Of a stretch of DNA of 64,000 nucleotides, positions 24,489 to 35,464 are shown in pieces (position 1 is the first letter of the stretch; each line of letters begins with the position of its first letter). Made by a program: the position numbers and the translations under genes. The notes beneath the pieces are model-generated. The model made no database searches. It had not been told where the DNA came from and saw only the letters and a list, made by a program, of their open reading frames with translations. The stretch spans positions 4,145,501 to 4,209,500 of the forward strand of contig JARHVA010000638.1 of NCBI GenBank assembly GCA_037957365.1, written 5' to 3'. Source of the stretch: Torreya grandis (Eukaryota > Streptophyta > Pinopsida > Cupressales > Taxaceae).

Positions 24489-25543
24489 TGTGATCTAGGA
24501 ATTTGACTCAAGATATGGGGTTAGATCAAGTGTTACTTTCACAATAAAATCAAAATAAAAGGAACACACTAACAAACATAATATCTCTAGGCCTAGACAC
24601 TAGGGGAGCTTAGTAAAAAACATGCATATGAAAAAAAAAAATTAAAACATGAAAGAAACATTCCTTCACCTTCCTTGGAGCTTCCAAATGGTTCGTAGAG
24701 TGGCTTGATCTACTTGTGCATCAAAAAGTCTTCATCAGAGAATTTTTTTAACTCCTCTCCTTGGCACCTTTGGTTTATGATTGCTTGACTCTACAATTGG
24801 GAATAATAACACTATATTAAAATGCGGCTTGAATCTATTTGGGCATGGTAACTTTGGCTTGAGAGAGATTTTGAAGACATTTAGGCATAATAGCTTTACA
24901 CCAAGATAGCTTAAAATTATGAATGTGAGGCCTTATATTTATAGATTTTTTCAATTGATCAGAATGAACCTAAACCATTCATCTCAATATGAAGATGTGT
25001 GGCTAAGAATACATTCAATTTTGGAGGCTAAAATCAATAAATTCCCTCATAGATATTTGGGATAGAGAGGCATTAAAAAGGCATGGGAGGGATTAATTAG
25101 ATACTTTTTACAATTAAGACTTGTGGATACCACCCCATAAATGACCTCACCTGATGATGCAGATATTAGAAACCAATTTCCATCAATGAAATGTTCAACA
25201 ATTTCCATGGAAAATTAACTTAAGCTCTTGATTCAAATTAATTAATCAATTTTGTTAAGTTAAAATGTCACATTATTGGCTCAAAATTAATCAATAAATT
25301 GACATTTGGTATAAAAGAGTAATCTAGAGCACCCAGGTGAAAAATTTTCATTTTGAATTGAAATGATCTAATATAATAAAATGCTTTTCCCCATTTAGGT
25401 ATACATTGGCCAGAATAAGCACTTGTATATGATACTTTTGAACCACTTAGTGCATTTTAATGTTTTTATCCCAAATTGCTATGTTTGATATAAATTATTC
25501 TGAAGCTTGGTTGGTCATTCATGGCCACTTTTAGGTGTCTACA
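24489..25543 (-). repeat. 5' LTR of Gypsy-1
   Basis: Read on the minus strand it starts TGTAGACACCTAAAAGTGG and ends ...AGATCACA. It matches 3633-4843 along its whole length, but lacks roughly 150 bp present in the other copy around 4390-4560. Many scattered substitutions separate the two, which points to an old insertion. Confidence 0.9.
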
Positions 25544-25548
25544 ACATC

Positions 25549-28500
25549 TACATCATTGCTTAAAACCTTGGAAAGAATATACTTCAAGAATGAATTAGGT
25601 GATATAATCATACTCTTGCATAGAGTTATGAGTCCATATACCAAGAATTATCAGTATTAGATATACTAATACATTTGGGTGGTCCACCAAAACAAACAAA
25701 AAGTATATACACCAGGCCTAATTGATTTTTAACTCCATCCACAAACAATTGATGAAATTCCAAACTACATGAAAGTTATATATGACCTCATATTTGGTCT
25801 ACATTTTAGCAAAAGGAAGAGAATTCCTAGGATTGAATATAGTGCTTGATCAGGTCAATAAGGTTTTTAACTACTATCTTGACCTTACCCTTGAGGCTAT
25901 CAAACAATATTTCAAAAGGGTCAATGATTATTTCATATATTATATCATAATTATATTTCATAAGCAGCTATAAAAGAGGAGATTCTCTGATGTTGTAACT
26001 TATGAGATCACAAATTGGGGATCGTATTTCATTTAATTCTCAACATATTCATACATTAGAGTGGGAGGTTTTAGTGGTTGTCCTTACACACTTTTAAGGT
26101 ATGTAAGTGATAGATGGGTCCTAATGGAACTCATGAGGTAGCTTGTAAAAACTCATAAGATTTTGTCAAGAAAACATAAGTCAAGGATCCACTTCCCCAT
26201 CAACATAGAGAGGTATACATGCCCTTCCCTATCAAAGTCCAAATGTGCAGAGGTCAAGACAACTCAAATGACCCTAAGAGATCTTGATGCAAGGTCATTA
26301 TATGATGTGACTAGACACATTTCTAGTATATTAGGTATCAACACATATTCCTATGTTCCTTTTTACAAATATTATTGGGAAGACATACAAGATGAAGATG
26401 AGGTGAGATTGAGAGATTACTCCAAGATGACCCTAGAAAAAATTAAAACCTACAACATGGCACCAATCCTTAAGGAATTAAAGGATGATGAATATCTAGT
26501 GGATAGGGTATACTATGATAACAATGTCTATCTACAACCTCTTCCATTGGTCAATGGTCTATAATTGAATCCTTCTCATTGATGGATATGACCACCCAAG
26601 TAATAAATAGAACAATCAACTAGCTAAGGAGCAAAGGGGTCAAGATAAACAAGGATATCCTAAGTATCAATGATAAATTGAGAGAAGTAAAGGAGAAGGG
26701 TGTGGAAATAATAGCAGAAGGTCCCAATAGTGGAACCTAAGCATAATAAGTAGACATGCTAGTTTTATCACATAAATGGAAACAAAAGCAAAAGGCAAGA
26801 AGGGGCCCTTCTAGTAGCCAAGAGATAACATCATAACAAATGGATCATCTAATGTTAACTTCTATAGAGGACACATCTGCTACTCAGCCAACACAAATAT
26901 CTCCCCCTCCTATCTTTATTATTCAACCAACCATATTACTCCCTCCTCCTATCCCAACTACTTAGTCATCCCAAGTAGTTACCCCTCGATGCAAGTATCT
27001 CCCTTAGAAGTGAGCCAATAAATGTAGTTGGACTCTCAAGCTCCACCCTCACCTCCTAATTCCACATCTACTTCCACCCCATTCCTAATTTCCACTACTA
27101 TCCCATTAATTACTAATACCACCTAGTATCACATGGCTATGGACTCAGTCATCCTGACTGCCATACCACTATAAATCCCTACCATTGGGATAGATACATC
27201 TTATTTCCCATCTTCCATCACACTCCCCACATCATCTACTCTAAGTTTTCCTACCACATTGATTGATTCATTGACTACCTTGGAGTCCACCCTTCAACCA
27301 ATTTCCTTATTCCAACTACCCATGTATAATCCTATACAAGTGTCACTCCCATATCCCACACCCTTGATAAGCACATCAATACCCATATCCTCCATTCCAT
27401 CAATAACCATTCCCACACAAAGGAAGTAGATACTGAAGGAATCACTAATAAAACCATGGCTACTCAACCCATAAATGGGAAAGAGATAGTAAAATCATTT
27501 GCCAAGGATTCAATAATAGCATCAGTGACAGATACATCACTTGTCATGGTAACCCCCAATGTACCAACTTTAGCTATAGATTCACATATGATAGTACCAA
27601 ACTCACAAGCTACCACCCCAAGTTGGTTAGCACAATTGGTGAAAAAGAAGTAGAAATAAATGGTGTCACCCAGTACACTAGAATTTGGTCTATTGGAGGT
27701 ATCCAAAATATCAAAGGTAGGCCCCATAACCACATCTAGGATATCATATGATTCAGTAAGGGAGAGATATGTTTAAATTGTATTCCCCCCACTAGATAAA
27801 CAAAAAGAAGATATAGTGGTGGGGGATTATCAAATATCTAAAGTGTACCTAGGTTGTCCTACAAGAGAGGCACTAAAACATGATGTTCAGTCAAGCATTA
27901 GCTCTCTTTTTGAGAAGATGGATAGTGACAAAGTCACAAAAGATGAATTGAAAAAAATGTTGAGCAATTAATAACTGATCTCAAGATGTTTATAGAGCTA
28001 GTAGCCCAACCAACTTAGTCTCTTGCTTAGTTCCTTGAAAAAGAAACACTTGAAGTAGTGATAGAGATTAGCAGTATGGGAAGGGCCACAAAATACTAGG
28101 TCAAGGAGATTATTACTAAAGGAAATAGAGTAATTTATCTATAAATATACAATTACAAGACTTTGAAGGATGATCAAGGATCTTTGAAAGTAGAACTAAG
28201 AAAGTATGAAGAAGAGGTTAAAAGACTAAATTTTTTCTTCCCAAAATTGTAGGGTATTGACCTAATAGAGACTGACACCCTCATTTAATAAAAGATATTA
28301 AATAATTCTATATAACTTAAGGATGTGGATAGGGTAGCTCATTCTAAAATCAGGATACTCACAGAGAGTATTAATAAGGCTAAAGTTGCATGTGATAAAG
28401 CCACAAATACAATCTATGACATTGAAGATTTAATTATCAAATTATAATGTGAATAAATAGATCATCAAGACCAAAACCTTGTAGTTTAGGAAGTTTAGGA

Positions 28501-28799
28501 TAAGTTTAAAGTGGTAATCAAGAAAGAATTAGCATGGGATACAACTTTCAACTTAAGTTCCATCCATTGATTCATTAGGTATCACAATACACTTGATCAG
28601 ATGGGGAAAGACACTCATGTCTATAGGGATGAATCTAAGGAATTTTTCAAATTAATAGTATAATTTTATATCAACAACCTTTAGACCCTTGGCCCTGATG
28701 AATAATGCCTTCAGAAAACCTTCAACAATTTTGATGCTTACATTGAGAAGATACAAGCAAAGAAGGATAAGGAATATTCAAAGGTCATGAATGTGGACT
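25549..28799 (+). pseudogene. Decayed long reading frame of unknown family
   Basis: A coherent but stop-interrupted plus-strand frame runs about 3.2 kb. The clearest open part is 26163-26564, with SRKHKSRIHFPINIERYTCP and YYWEDIQDEDEVRLRDYSKM. Upstream it continues with LLKTLERIYFKNELGDIIILL and YDLIFGLHF-like text (25555-25800) and with GGFSGCPYTLLRYVSDRWV (26070-26125). Downstream lie a Pro/Ser/Thr-rich part (26880-27450) and Lys/Glu-rich segments with heptad-like spacing (27890-28790, for example KELKKMLSN, LRKYEEEVKRL, FDAYIEKIQAKKDKEYSKVM). Stops mostly replace Gln. I do not recognise the family; by context it is probably an element-encoded gag-like or accessory protein. The Gypsy-1 insertion sits at its left edge. 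Confidence 0.45.
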
Positions 28800-29230
28800 A
28801 ATTATTTCAAATTAATTGTAAACATGCATTCTATAAATTAATTTTCTTTGTTACAATAAATATTTTAAAATTGCAAGTTGTATTTTGCAACTATCATTTT
28901 GACAGCTTTTTTTTAGAAAGAGCCACTTGTAATATTCAATTATCTTTTTTATTGGCTTTAAGTTTTAAAAGTAATCTTATAATTTACAAGTTTAATTTTA
29001 ACAAATTTTGAGTTTATTAACTTGAAAAGACTCGCATTGTAATTTAAACTTTCTTTTTTTTCAAGTTGAATGACCTAAAAATTTGTAAAATTTGCAACTG
29101 AGAATTACAAGCTATAACCTAGAATATCTAAAAGCACCAAAGGACAAATAGAAAGGTTTTTTTTTGGAACATTTTTTGGGAAAATGGGAAGAGAGCACTC
29201 AATTCAAATGTTTTTCTCTTCTTTTCAGCC
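28800..29230. other. AT-rich stretch without gene
   Basis: Rich in T runs and in TTGCAA, TTACAAG and AATTTACAAG words. It follows the decayed frame and precedes the tandem duplication. No motif recognised. Confidence 0.5.
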
Positions 29231-29894
29231 CTTGTGGTATAATTTTTCTATAAATATGGGTACCATGTCTTGTCCTAAAGATCTTTTTGTTGTGGAATAA
29301 ATTATTCTACATTTTGAATAATTGATCTACATGTTGTAACCTAGAGAATGATAAGAGATTGAAGTTTTGATTTCCTTGTCTATGTTATCTTTGTGTATGA
29401 AATGATCCTTATTGTATTTGTGAATGTTCTAAATCTTATTTCAATCATGAATATTCATATGTGGTATTCATTTATACCCTTTTGGAAAACTTGTTGAGAG
29501 AAAATAAAGAATCTTGTTCCTTATATGGTAAGTGCCTAATATTACCTTTGGTTTCATATTACCTTGTGGTATAATTTTTATATAAATATGGGTACCATGT
29601 CTTGTCCTAAAGATCTTTTTTTTTTTTGGAATAAATTATTCTACATTTTGAATAATTGATCTATATGTTGTAACCTGGAGAATGATAAGAGATTAAAGTT
29701 TTGCTTTCCTCATCTATGTTATCTTTGTGTATGAAAGGATCCTTATTGTATTTTTGAATGTTATAAATATTATTTCAATCATAAATATTCACATGTGGTA
29801 TTCATTTATGCCCTTTTGGAAAACTTGTTGAGAGAAAATAAAGAATCTTGTTCTTTATATGGTAAGTGCCAAATATTACCTTTGGTTTCATATT
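29231..29894. repeat. 332-bp tandem duplication
   Basis: Copy 1 (29231-29562) starts CTTGTGGTATAATTTTT and ends TTTGGTTTCATATTAC. Copy 2 (29563-29894) repeats it with few changes and a longer T run near 29617. The junction is exact. Copies differ by a handful of bases, so the event is younger than most of the surrounding elements. Confidence 0.9.
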
Positions 29895-30513
29895 TGTATA
29901 AGTTTGCACTCCAATATACTTCAGTATATTTATTATTTTATTATTTTCATATAAATAAAGCATTAACTTCCACTATAATCATTTGGTGCAATCACCATTT
30001 TCTAGTTTTAAGGTTCATTCTAAAACTCTTTTCCTCACAAGTCAAACCCTAGTTAGGAGTAAGATCATTTATAAGTAGTATTTTCATGTGAATTGGTAAT
30101 ACATATGCTACACTAAAATTATAAAGTAATCTATCCTTCTTTGTAGGTTGACCTCAATTCGCCAAGGTCCCATAGCTTGGAGGTGATCCCTTTGTGGCAT
30201 TAGATTTCCCATAGTTTGCAACTCATATCATACATCATGCTACCACATAAAGATAGGTGAAAAATATAAGTGATAACCAAAACCATTATGAAAATGAGAT
30301 AAAATACCTCTAAAAATCACCCTAACAAAAATTATTATCCATCAATTTCTAATCTGGAGAAACATGTGCAAGAACAGACCCTTCTCAGATGCATAAGCCA
30401 TAGTGCCCTAATTTCATTGTTAGCGATTGTTCATAAATAAGAGGAAACCATTATGAAACCCAATGCTATTGATTTAAATCTTACTTATACCCATAATAAT
30501 GTCCAAAATTTCA

Positions 30514-30557
<44 letters not shown>

Positions 30558-31000
30558 ACCATACCATTCAATGCAAATTTACCTTCCTTTACCTTCCTAA
30601 CCTTGTGAAGGCAGTGATGGAGGAGAATAAGTGTTTGGAGTGTCATTTCAAATTAAAACTTCTTTTAGAGATGGAAAATGATCTAAGGGATCCCAAGAGT
30701 CATTTATAAACCATTTTTAACTAAAAAGTAATCTTTCAAGGCCATACAAGTGCTTGAAAAGTGTTCTTTTGCCAAGATTAGGCATTAGACTATAATTTAT
30801 GTTAGACTATGACTATTCTTTAGCCTTATCTAACTTGTTTTTGACACCAGGGGGATTTATAATATTCCTTAAATGTTCTCTCCTTGAGGTGGCACATCGA
30901 ACTCTTCTTCATGGGCCAAAAGGTGGTCAAATTAACATTTTTTGTATATAGAAGCCAAATAAAGGTTAGAATATGATAATATGATCTAAATGATGTCTAA
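29895..31000. other. Non-coding stretch
   Basis: Apart from the microsatellite I see no coding or structural signal. The short open frames show no family motif. It leads into the GACCAT-rich stretch and the gag remnant, so it may be the leader or LTR of that decayed element; I could not find a second copy in the window. Confidence 0.45.
30518..30556. repeat. CT/TC microsatellite
   Basis: An uninterrupted run of about 19 CT dinucleotides. It lies in otherwise non-coding DNA (29895-31000) in which I find no gene. Confidence 0.97.
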
Positions 31001-31180
31001 TGAACCTTTTTAAATGACTTTAGACCATAATATACCTTTGACCATGTTTGACCATGTACTTGACCATAGGACTAAACAAGTGAACCTAAGACCAAAACTT
31101 GGACAGTGATAAACAAGGACACATATGACCATATAGGATTATTTAGACCACTAGAGACCATGAAAAGACCATTACAAACA
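31001..31180. repeat. GACCAT-rich stretch
   Basis: The word GACCAT (often TTGACCAT) recurs at about 31023, 31040, 31050, 31062 and 31127, with near-copies at 31146 and 31156. TTGACC matches the core of the plant W-box (WRKY factor site), but here it may simply be a decayed short repeat. Confidence 0.6.
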
Positions 31181-32810
31181 TTAGATACCTCTATGAAGTT
31201 TCAACCTATAGGGGGTGACCCAAATTTGACTTGGGGTCAAATTTGGTCAACACTTCCTATTTCTCATGGTTGCACTACTACATCATGTCATTATTCTTAT
31301 CCAATAGCTTTTGTAAAATTCAAAATGAATTTGGAACAAGAGGAAGCATATGTTATACATTGTATAAAATATTCAAATCTAAATGATCTCCCTTTGCTTA
31401 CTTCACACCCTATTAAAGGGTGCATTGTGGCTCTTATTTTAGAACCCAATACTTAGGAAAAATCTAGTGAAATGAATGATGAAAAATTTATTGAATATAT
31501 TTGTGAACATTTAGAAAGGGTTGACACACTTTTATATGTTGCTAGAGATGAAAAAAAATAAATGTGCCCAAGGTATCTCTTTTACTATTATCACTTCCAT
31601 TATTGCATCCATTTTTATTTTTTACACCTCTAGGTACTTTCATAGCCTCATCAATTGGTTTGGGAACATTAATTGGTTTCCAAAAAATATCCATGCCTAT
31701 TCCTACTCATGTTATTTATACTACCCATATATCTTGTATAAATGTTGATTTTGAGCATACCATCCTTGCCTTACAAGCTAAGCTTTCTCAAATTGAGCAA
31801 ATTCTTTCACATGTTAGTCCCTCTTTGGACTCATGTTACTTGTTGCATAACCCTTTGGCACCTAAAATTGCATTGTATCCCTTACCAATTGGCTCTATGG
31901 ATTTGAATCTTCTCTTATATGAAGGGAAAGGTGACATTGAATAACATTTGTTTAATTTTCCATATATCTTATCTAGACTATGCAGATAATGAAAAATTAT
32001 TGACAAAGATATTTCCAAGAAGTATCAAATAATATGTTGTTATATGGCTATGTGATATTCCTCTTCAATCAGTAAAGGCTTGTAATCCTTTGTAAAATTA
32101 GTTTTTAACACACTTTTATAGAAAAATTAGTGAGAATATATCATATTCTAAAATTTTAGAGCTCAAACAAGGGTAATAATCAATGAATATTTTCTAAGAT
32201 ACAAGACTATGATAGAAAAAATGATAAACCAAATAGCTAATAATGAGATCCAAAATATCTTCACTCAAATTTTGTTATCGCCACTTTAAGAGTCTATTAT
32301 GTTTGATAAGTTCAAACATTTTGTTTAATTGTGCCATAAAATTAAATGGCATGAGGTCAAATTGATTACTTTGAACAAGCTCAAGTACACTTCAAATGCT
32401 CCTTCCACTTCAAATGTTAAGTTTCAAAGCAAACCAAATTATAAGAGTAAAACCAATGAAAGAAAGAATGAAGCTAAGATTATAATTAATGTTATCTCAC
32501 AACCAATTCAAAGTATTCAATTACAAGATCAACTAAGGAGGTAATTTCCAAGGTTACTTTCACCTCCTCATGTATTATTTCAAAAATTACTTGAATGTAA
32601 TCTCATTACACTTATTCTACCAATGAAAGTAGACATGTCTAGACCAAAATCAAAAAAATTTATGGTAATACATATTTTTATTACCATAGATGTATTTGTC
32701 ATTCCACAAATAAATGTTTCAAGCTCAAACATAAGATTCAAGATCTCATTGATGAAAAAAATATTGATATTGGCACACCTACTAAATAGACTTAACCACA
32801 AGTAAAAGAT
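31106..32810 (+). pseudogene. gag: Decayed Gypsy-like gag
   Basis: Three stop-broken segments lie in order. 31106-31450 has an N-terminal part (AFVKFKMNLEQEEAYVIHC, HPIKGCIVALIL). 31564-31944 ends LLLYEGKGDIE, matching the (Y/F)xGKGDPE gag motif. 32170-32810 has YFLRYKTMIEKMINQIANNE, FDKFKHFV, the ISQPIQSIQLQDQLRR linker and a C-terminal NKCFKLKHKIQDLIDEKNID, which is the usual tail after the Gypsy gag zinc knuckle; the frame shifts near 32700. No protease or RT follows before 34236, so the element is truncated or its pol has decayed beyond recognition. Confidence 0.6.
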
Positions 32811-34236
32811 AACTTAAAAATCAAAATGTAAAAGATCCTTTTTCAAATCATGAAGCAACAAATAAAAAGGATAATTATTAAATATTATAGATATTAAAAT
32901 CTAATTTATATAGCATTTGAGTCTTGTATACTTGAAAAATACCTATTAGGGATCTACCTTTCAGTTTTATACCTTCCTACTACTGAAAAGATCACATTCA
33001 TCATCTCACTATGCCTAACTATTTATCTTATGGTCCAACCCTATTATTTTTGATGACCTAGATCTCCTACACTATATAGAAATCCTAAAACCTAATATAT
33101 ATACTTCACTATTAGTTTCATATCCTTGGTAGCTTCCTAGCATATTAGACACTTGCATGCCATATAGGGACACTTACATCAGTGCAAGTGTCAATATTCT
33201 TATCAAGTGTCTAATCTTCAAAATTCATCCAAATTTCAAATGTTCCAAAACATATGGTTCAACCTATTTATCTTATTGAATCCTACCGTGAGATATTTAC
33301 AAAAAGTGTGGTATAAATACAAATCTAAGACAATTTATTAAACATATAACAAATACTAAGTAAGCACCTATTCAAGATCATTTAATCAATTACACAACCA
33401 AGTTATACTACCCTATTCTTTCATATTTTCATATCATTCATATAAGTAGTCATATTATAGGATTAAAACACTCAAATAATATCCCATGAGTAGTATTTTT
33501 CAAGTTACAAGCTGGATCATTGCATGCCCTTGCATATATCATATTTCACCATTGTTCACCCACAATCCAAAACTTAGGGGAGAGATACATATGTTTGAGG
33601 CCCTGTTTGGAGTATTGGCTAGGTAGGTAGTGCTCATTGACAAAGGGGTAATTGAAATTATCTTGACATCATGAGCTAACTAAACTCATTTTTGAAAAGG
33701 TGCAAAGTGATGAGATAGGGTTTAATCCATAAATAGTCATATACAACTTGTGTGTATGAATAAAATATATCAGTAGAAACGTGATATAAAACCCAAAAAT
33801 ATCCAAGTGGTCACTCTGTAACATAGAAAATATTTTTACTAGATATAATCATTGGGATAAAGACATCTACATTGATGAAAGTGTCCCAAGGCTGATGCAA
33901 GTGTCAGGGCCTTCAAAAATAATATTTCTAAAATTTGATGACTAGATCTTGATTTTGTTCCTACTTATTTCCACCTTTATACTTCTTATATTTTCCTGCA
34001 CATTTGAATATAAGCTAAGTATTATCTCTTCTATGTGTTTATTAAATCATATTACTATTATAAGTGTACTTTCCATATTTAGCATAACTTATTAGTTTAA
34101 TTCATAATATTCATTTATCTAAGTTTTTAATTAATTGGTCTACTTTAGAATAGTTTTATGTATCCTTGTGAATAGGTTATTCTACCCTTTAACCCTTACC
34201 CAAATAAACATATTAAAAAGGGTTAAACATTTGGTG
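32811..34236. other. AT-rich stretch with a long inverted repeat
   Basis: No coding match. At 33144-33155 ATTAGACACTTG is the exact inverse complement of CAAGTGTCTAAT at 33204-33215, with a further GCAAGTGTC between (33184-33192) and GCAAGTGTC again at about 33897. The stretch ends at the target site AACCC of the element starting at 34242. Confidence 0.5.
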
Positions 34237-34241
34237 AACCC

Positions 34242-35448
34242 TATATGCAATCCAAAATACAAGAGATTTATAAATCACTCCTAACTCAGAGAAGATAGAT
34301 CCTAATTACACCTCCAATTGGGGGTACATTAGATAATCAGGAATATGACCAAGATGGGGATCTGCTAGACCTGATTAAGGGATCTCTTATCATAATAACT
34401 CTATTAGAGAGGGTTCCAAAGCCTACAGTCTAAACAAAAGAATGCAACAACCCTAATGGGGTCCTAAGTCTTCATACTCACTAAACTAATAAAAAAGTAA
34501 AGTAAAATCTAATATAGTGCTCACCAAAGCTTGTGGCACAAAGTAGGTGTAAGCAACATAAAATTAAAGATTCATAAAACACATATACTCATGTTAATGT
34601 ATATAAAATCCTAATGTATGGGAGAGAAGTAAAAATTCATTATCTACTTACTCTTACAAAGGAGGAACAAAGTTAGGAATACTTACCTTTGAAGATGAAC
34701 CCACCAAGCCTCAATCTCTCCCTTGGCAAAGGTACTTTTCAAGAGGTTTTTGTGGTATGTGAGGATGACAAATACAAATTATCTCTAGGCTACACAAATT
34801 ATCAATTCATCCAAAAGACTTACCCACAAGACAAGATCTGTATCTCTAAAGAAAGTATGAAACCCTAAGATTTCTTCCTAAGTAGAATGGTCAATAAGTA
34901 GATGTGTAATATATCTCTTTGCTTCTTATCTTCTTTTCTCTTATTCTCTCTACTAAATGATAGAAATGAATGTGTATATATAGGAAAATATAACCCTAAG
35001 CCCTTCCAAAAGTTTAGGCTGATAGGGTCGATCCAGTCAACCTATTATTTAGTTTTACAAGAAACTTGCTGAATAATGAACTAAGTCAACCCTAGCTGAC
35101 TTAGTTATAAATAAGTTGATGTCAAAAACAATACAGGATCAACCCAGTTGACATAGTCTTGTAAACTACCAGAAAGAGATTCAAGTTAGGGAAAATCTAA
35201 ATGAAGGTGGAAAATGACTGGAGGAGGGTGAAATAGGAGGCTAAGCTTATGAAAATGGTTTTTAAGAGACAAGTGTCTAGATAACAAGTGGTAAAAGGGA
35301 CAATAATCATGTGAAGCACCACTGGTCTAACCACCCATTTCCTGGTGCACCTCTTATGGTGTGCACTCAAAGATTAAGACTTAACAAGTTTCTTCAAGAT
35401 ACAAAGTGTTAGTAAGTGATAAAAGTGTGAAAATATTATGTGTATACA
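34242..35448 (-). repeat. 3' LTR of the pol-less element
   Basis: Plus-strand start TATATGCAATCCAAAATAC (TA where the partner has TG), end ATTATGTGTATACA. The altered terminal dinucleotide fits the C-to-T/G-to-A decay seen throughout the window. GTCAAC/GTTGAC palindromes lie near 35030-35155. Confidence 0.9.
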
Positions 35449-35464
35449 TATGCCCCACTAGAAT
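35449..35464 (-). other. Polypurine tract of the pol-less element
   Basis: The minus strand reads TTCTAGTGGGGCATA, then the LTR start TGTATACAC. Purine-rich and adjacent to the LTR, as expected. Confidence 0.6.

Larger units (their letters stand above)
3633..25543 (-). mobile_element. Giant Tat/Ogre-type Ty3/Gypsy retrotransposon (Gypsy-1), decayed
   Basis: Two direct repeats of 1.1-1.2 kb bound the element and read TGTAGACACC...ACA on the minus strand. The flanking 5-mers ACATC (3628-3632 and 25544-25548) form a target-site duplication if the left LTR end is taken as TA, a mutated TG. Between the LTRs, on the minus strand, come gag, aspartic protease, reverse transcriptase with RNase H, a second RNase H and integrase: the Gypsy order plus the extra RNase H known from the plant Tat lineage. 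A long leader (about 2.9 kb) and a long repeat-rich 3' part also fit Tat/Ogre. Without the nested Copia-1 the element is about 16.7 kb. All frames carry stops and frameshifts, so it is dead. Confidence 0.9.
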
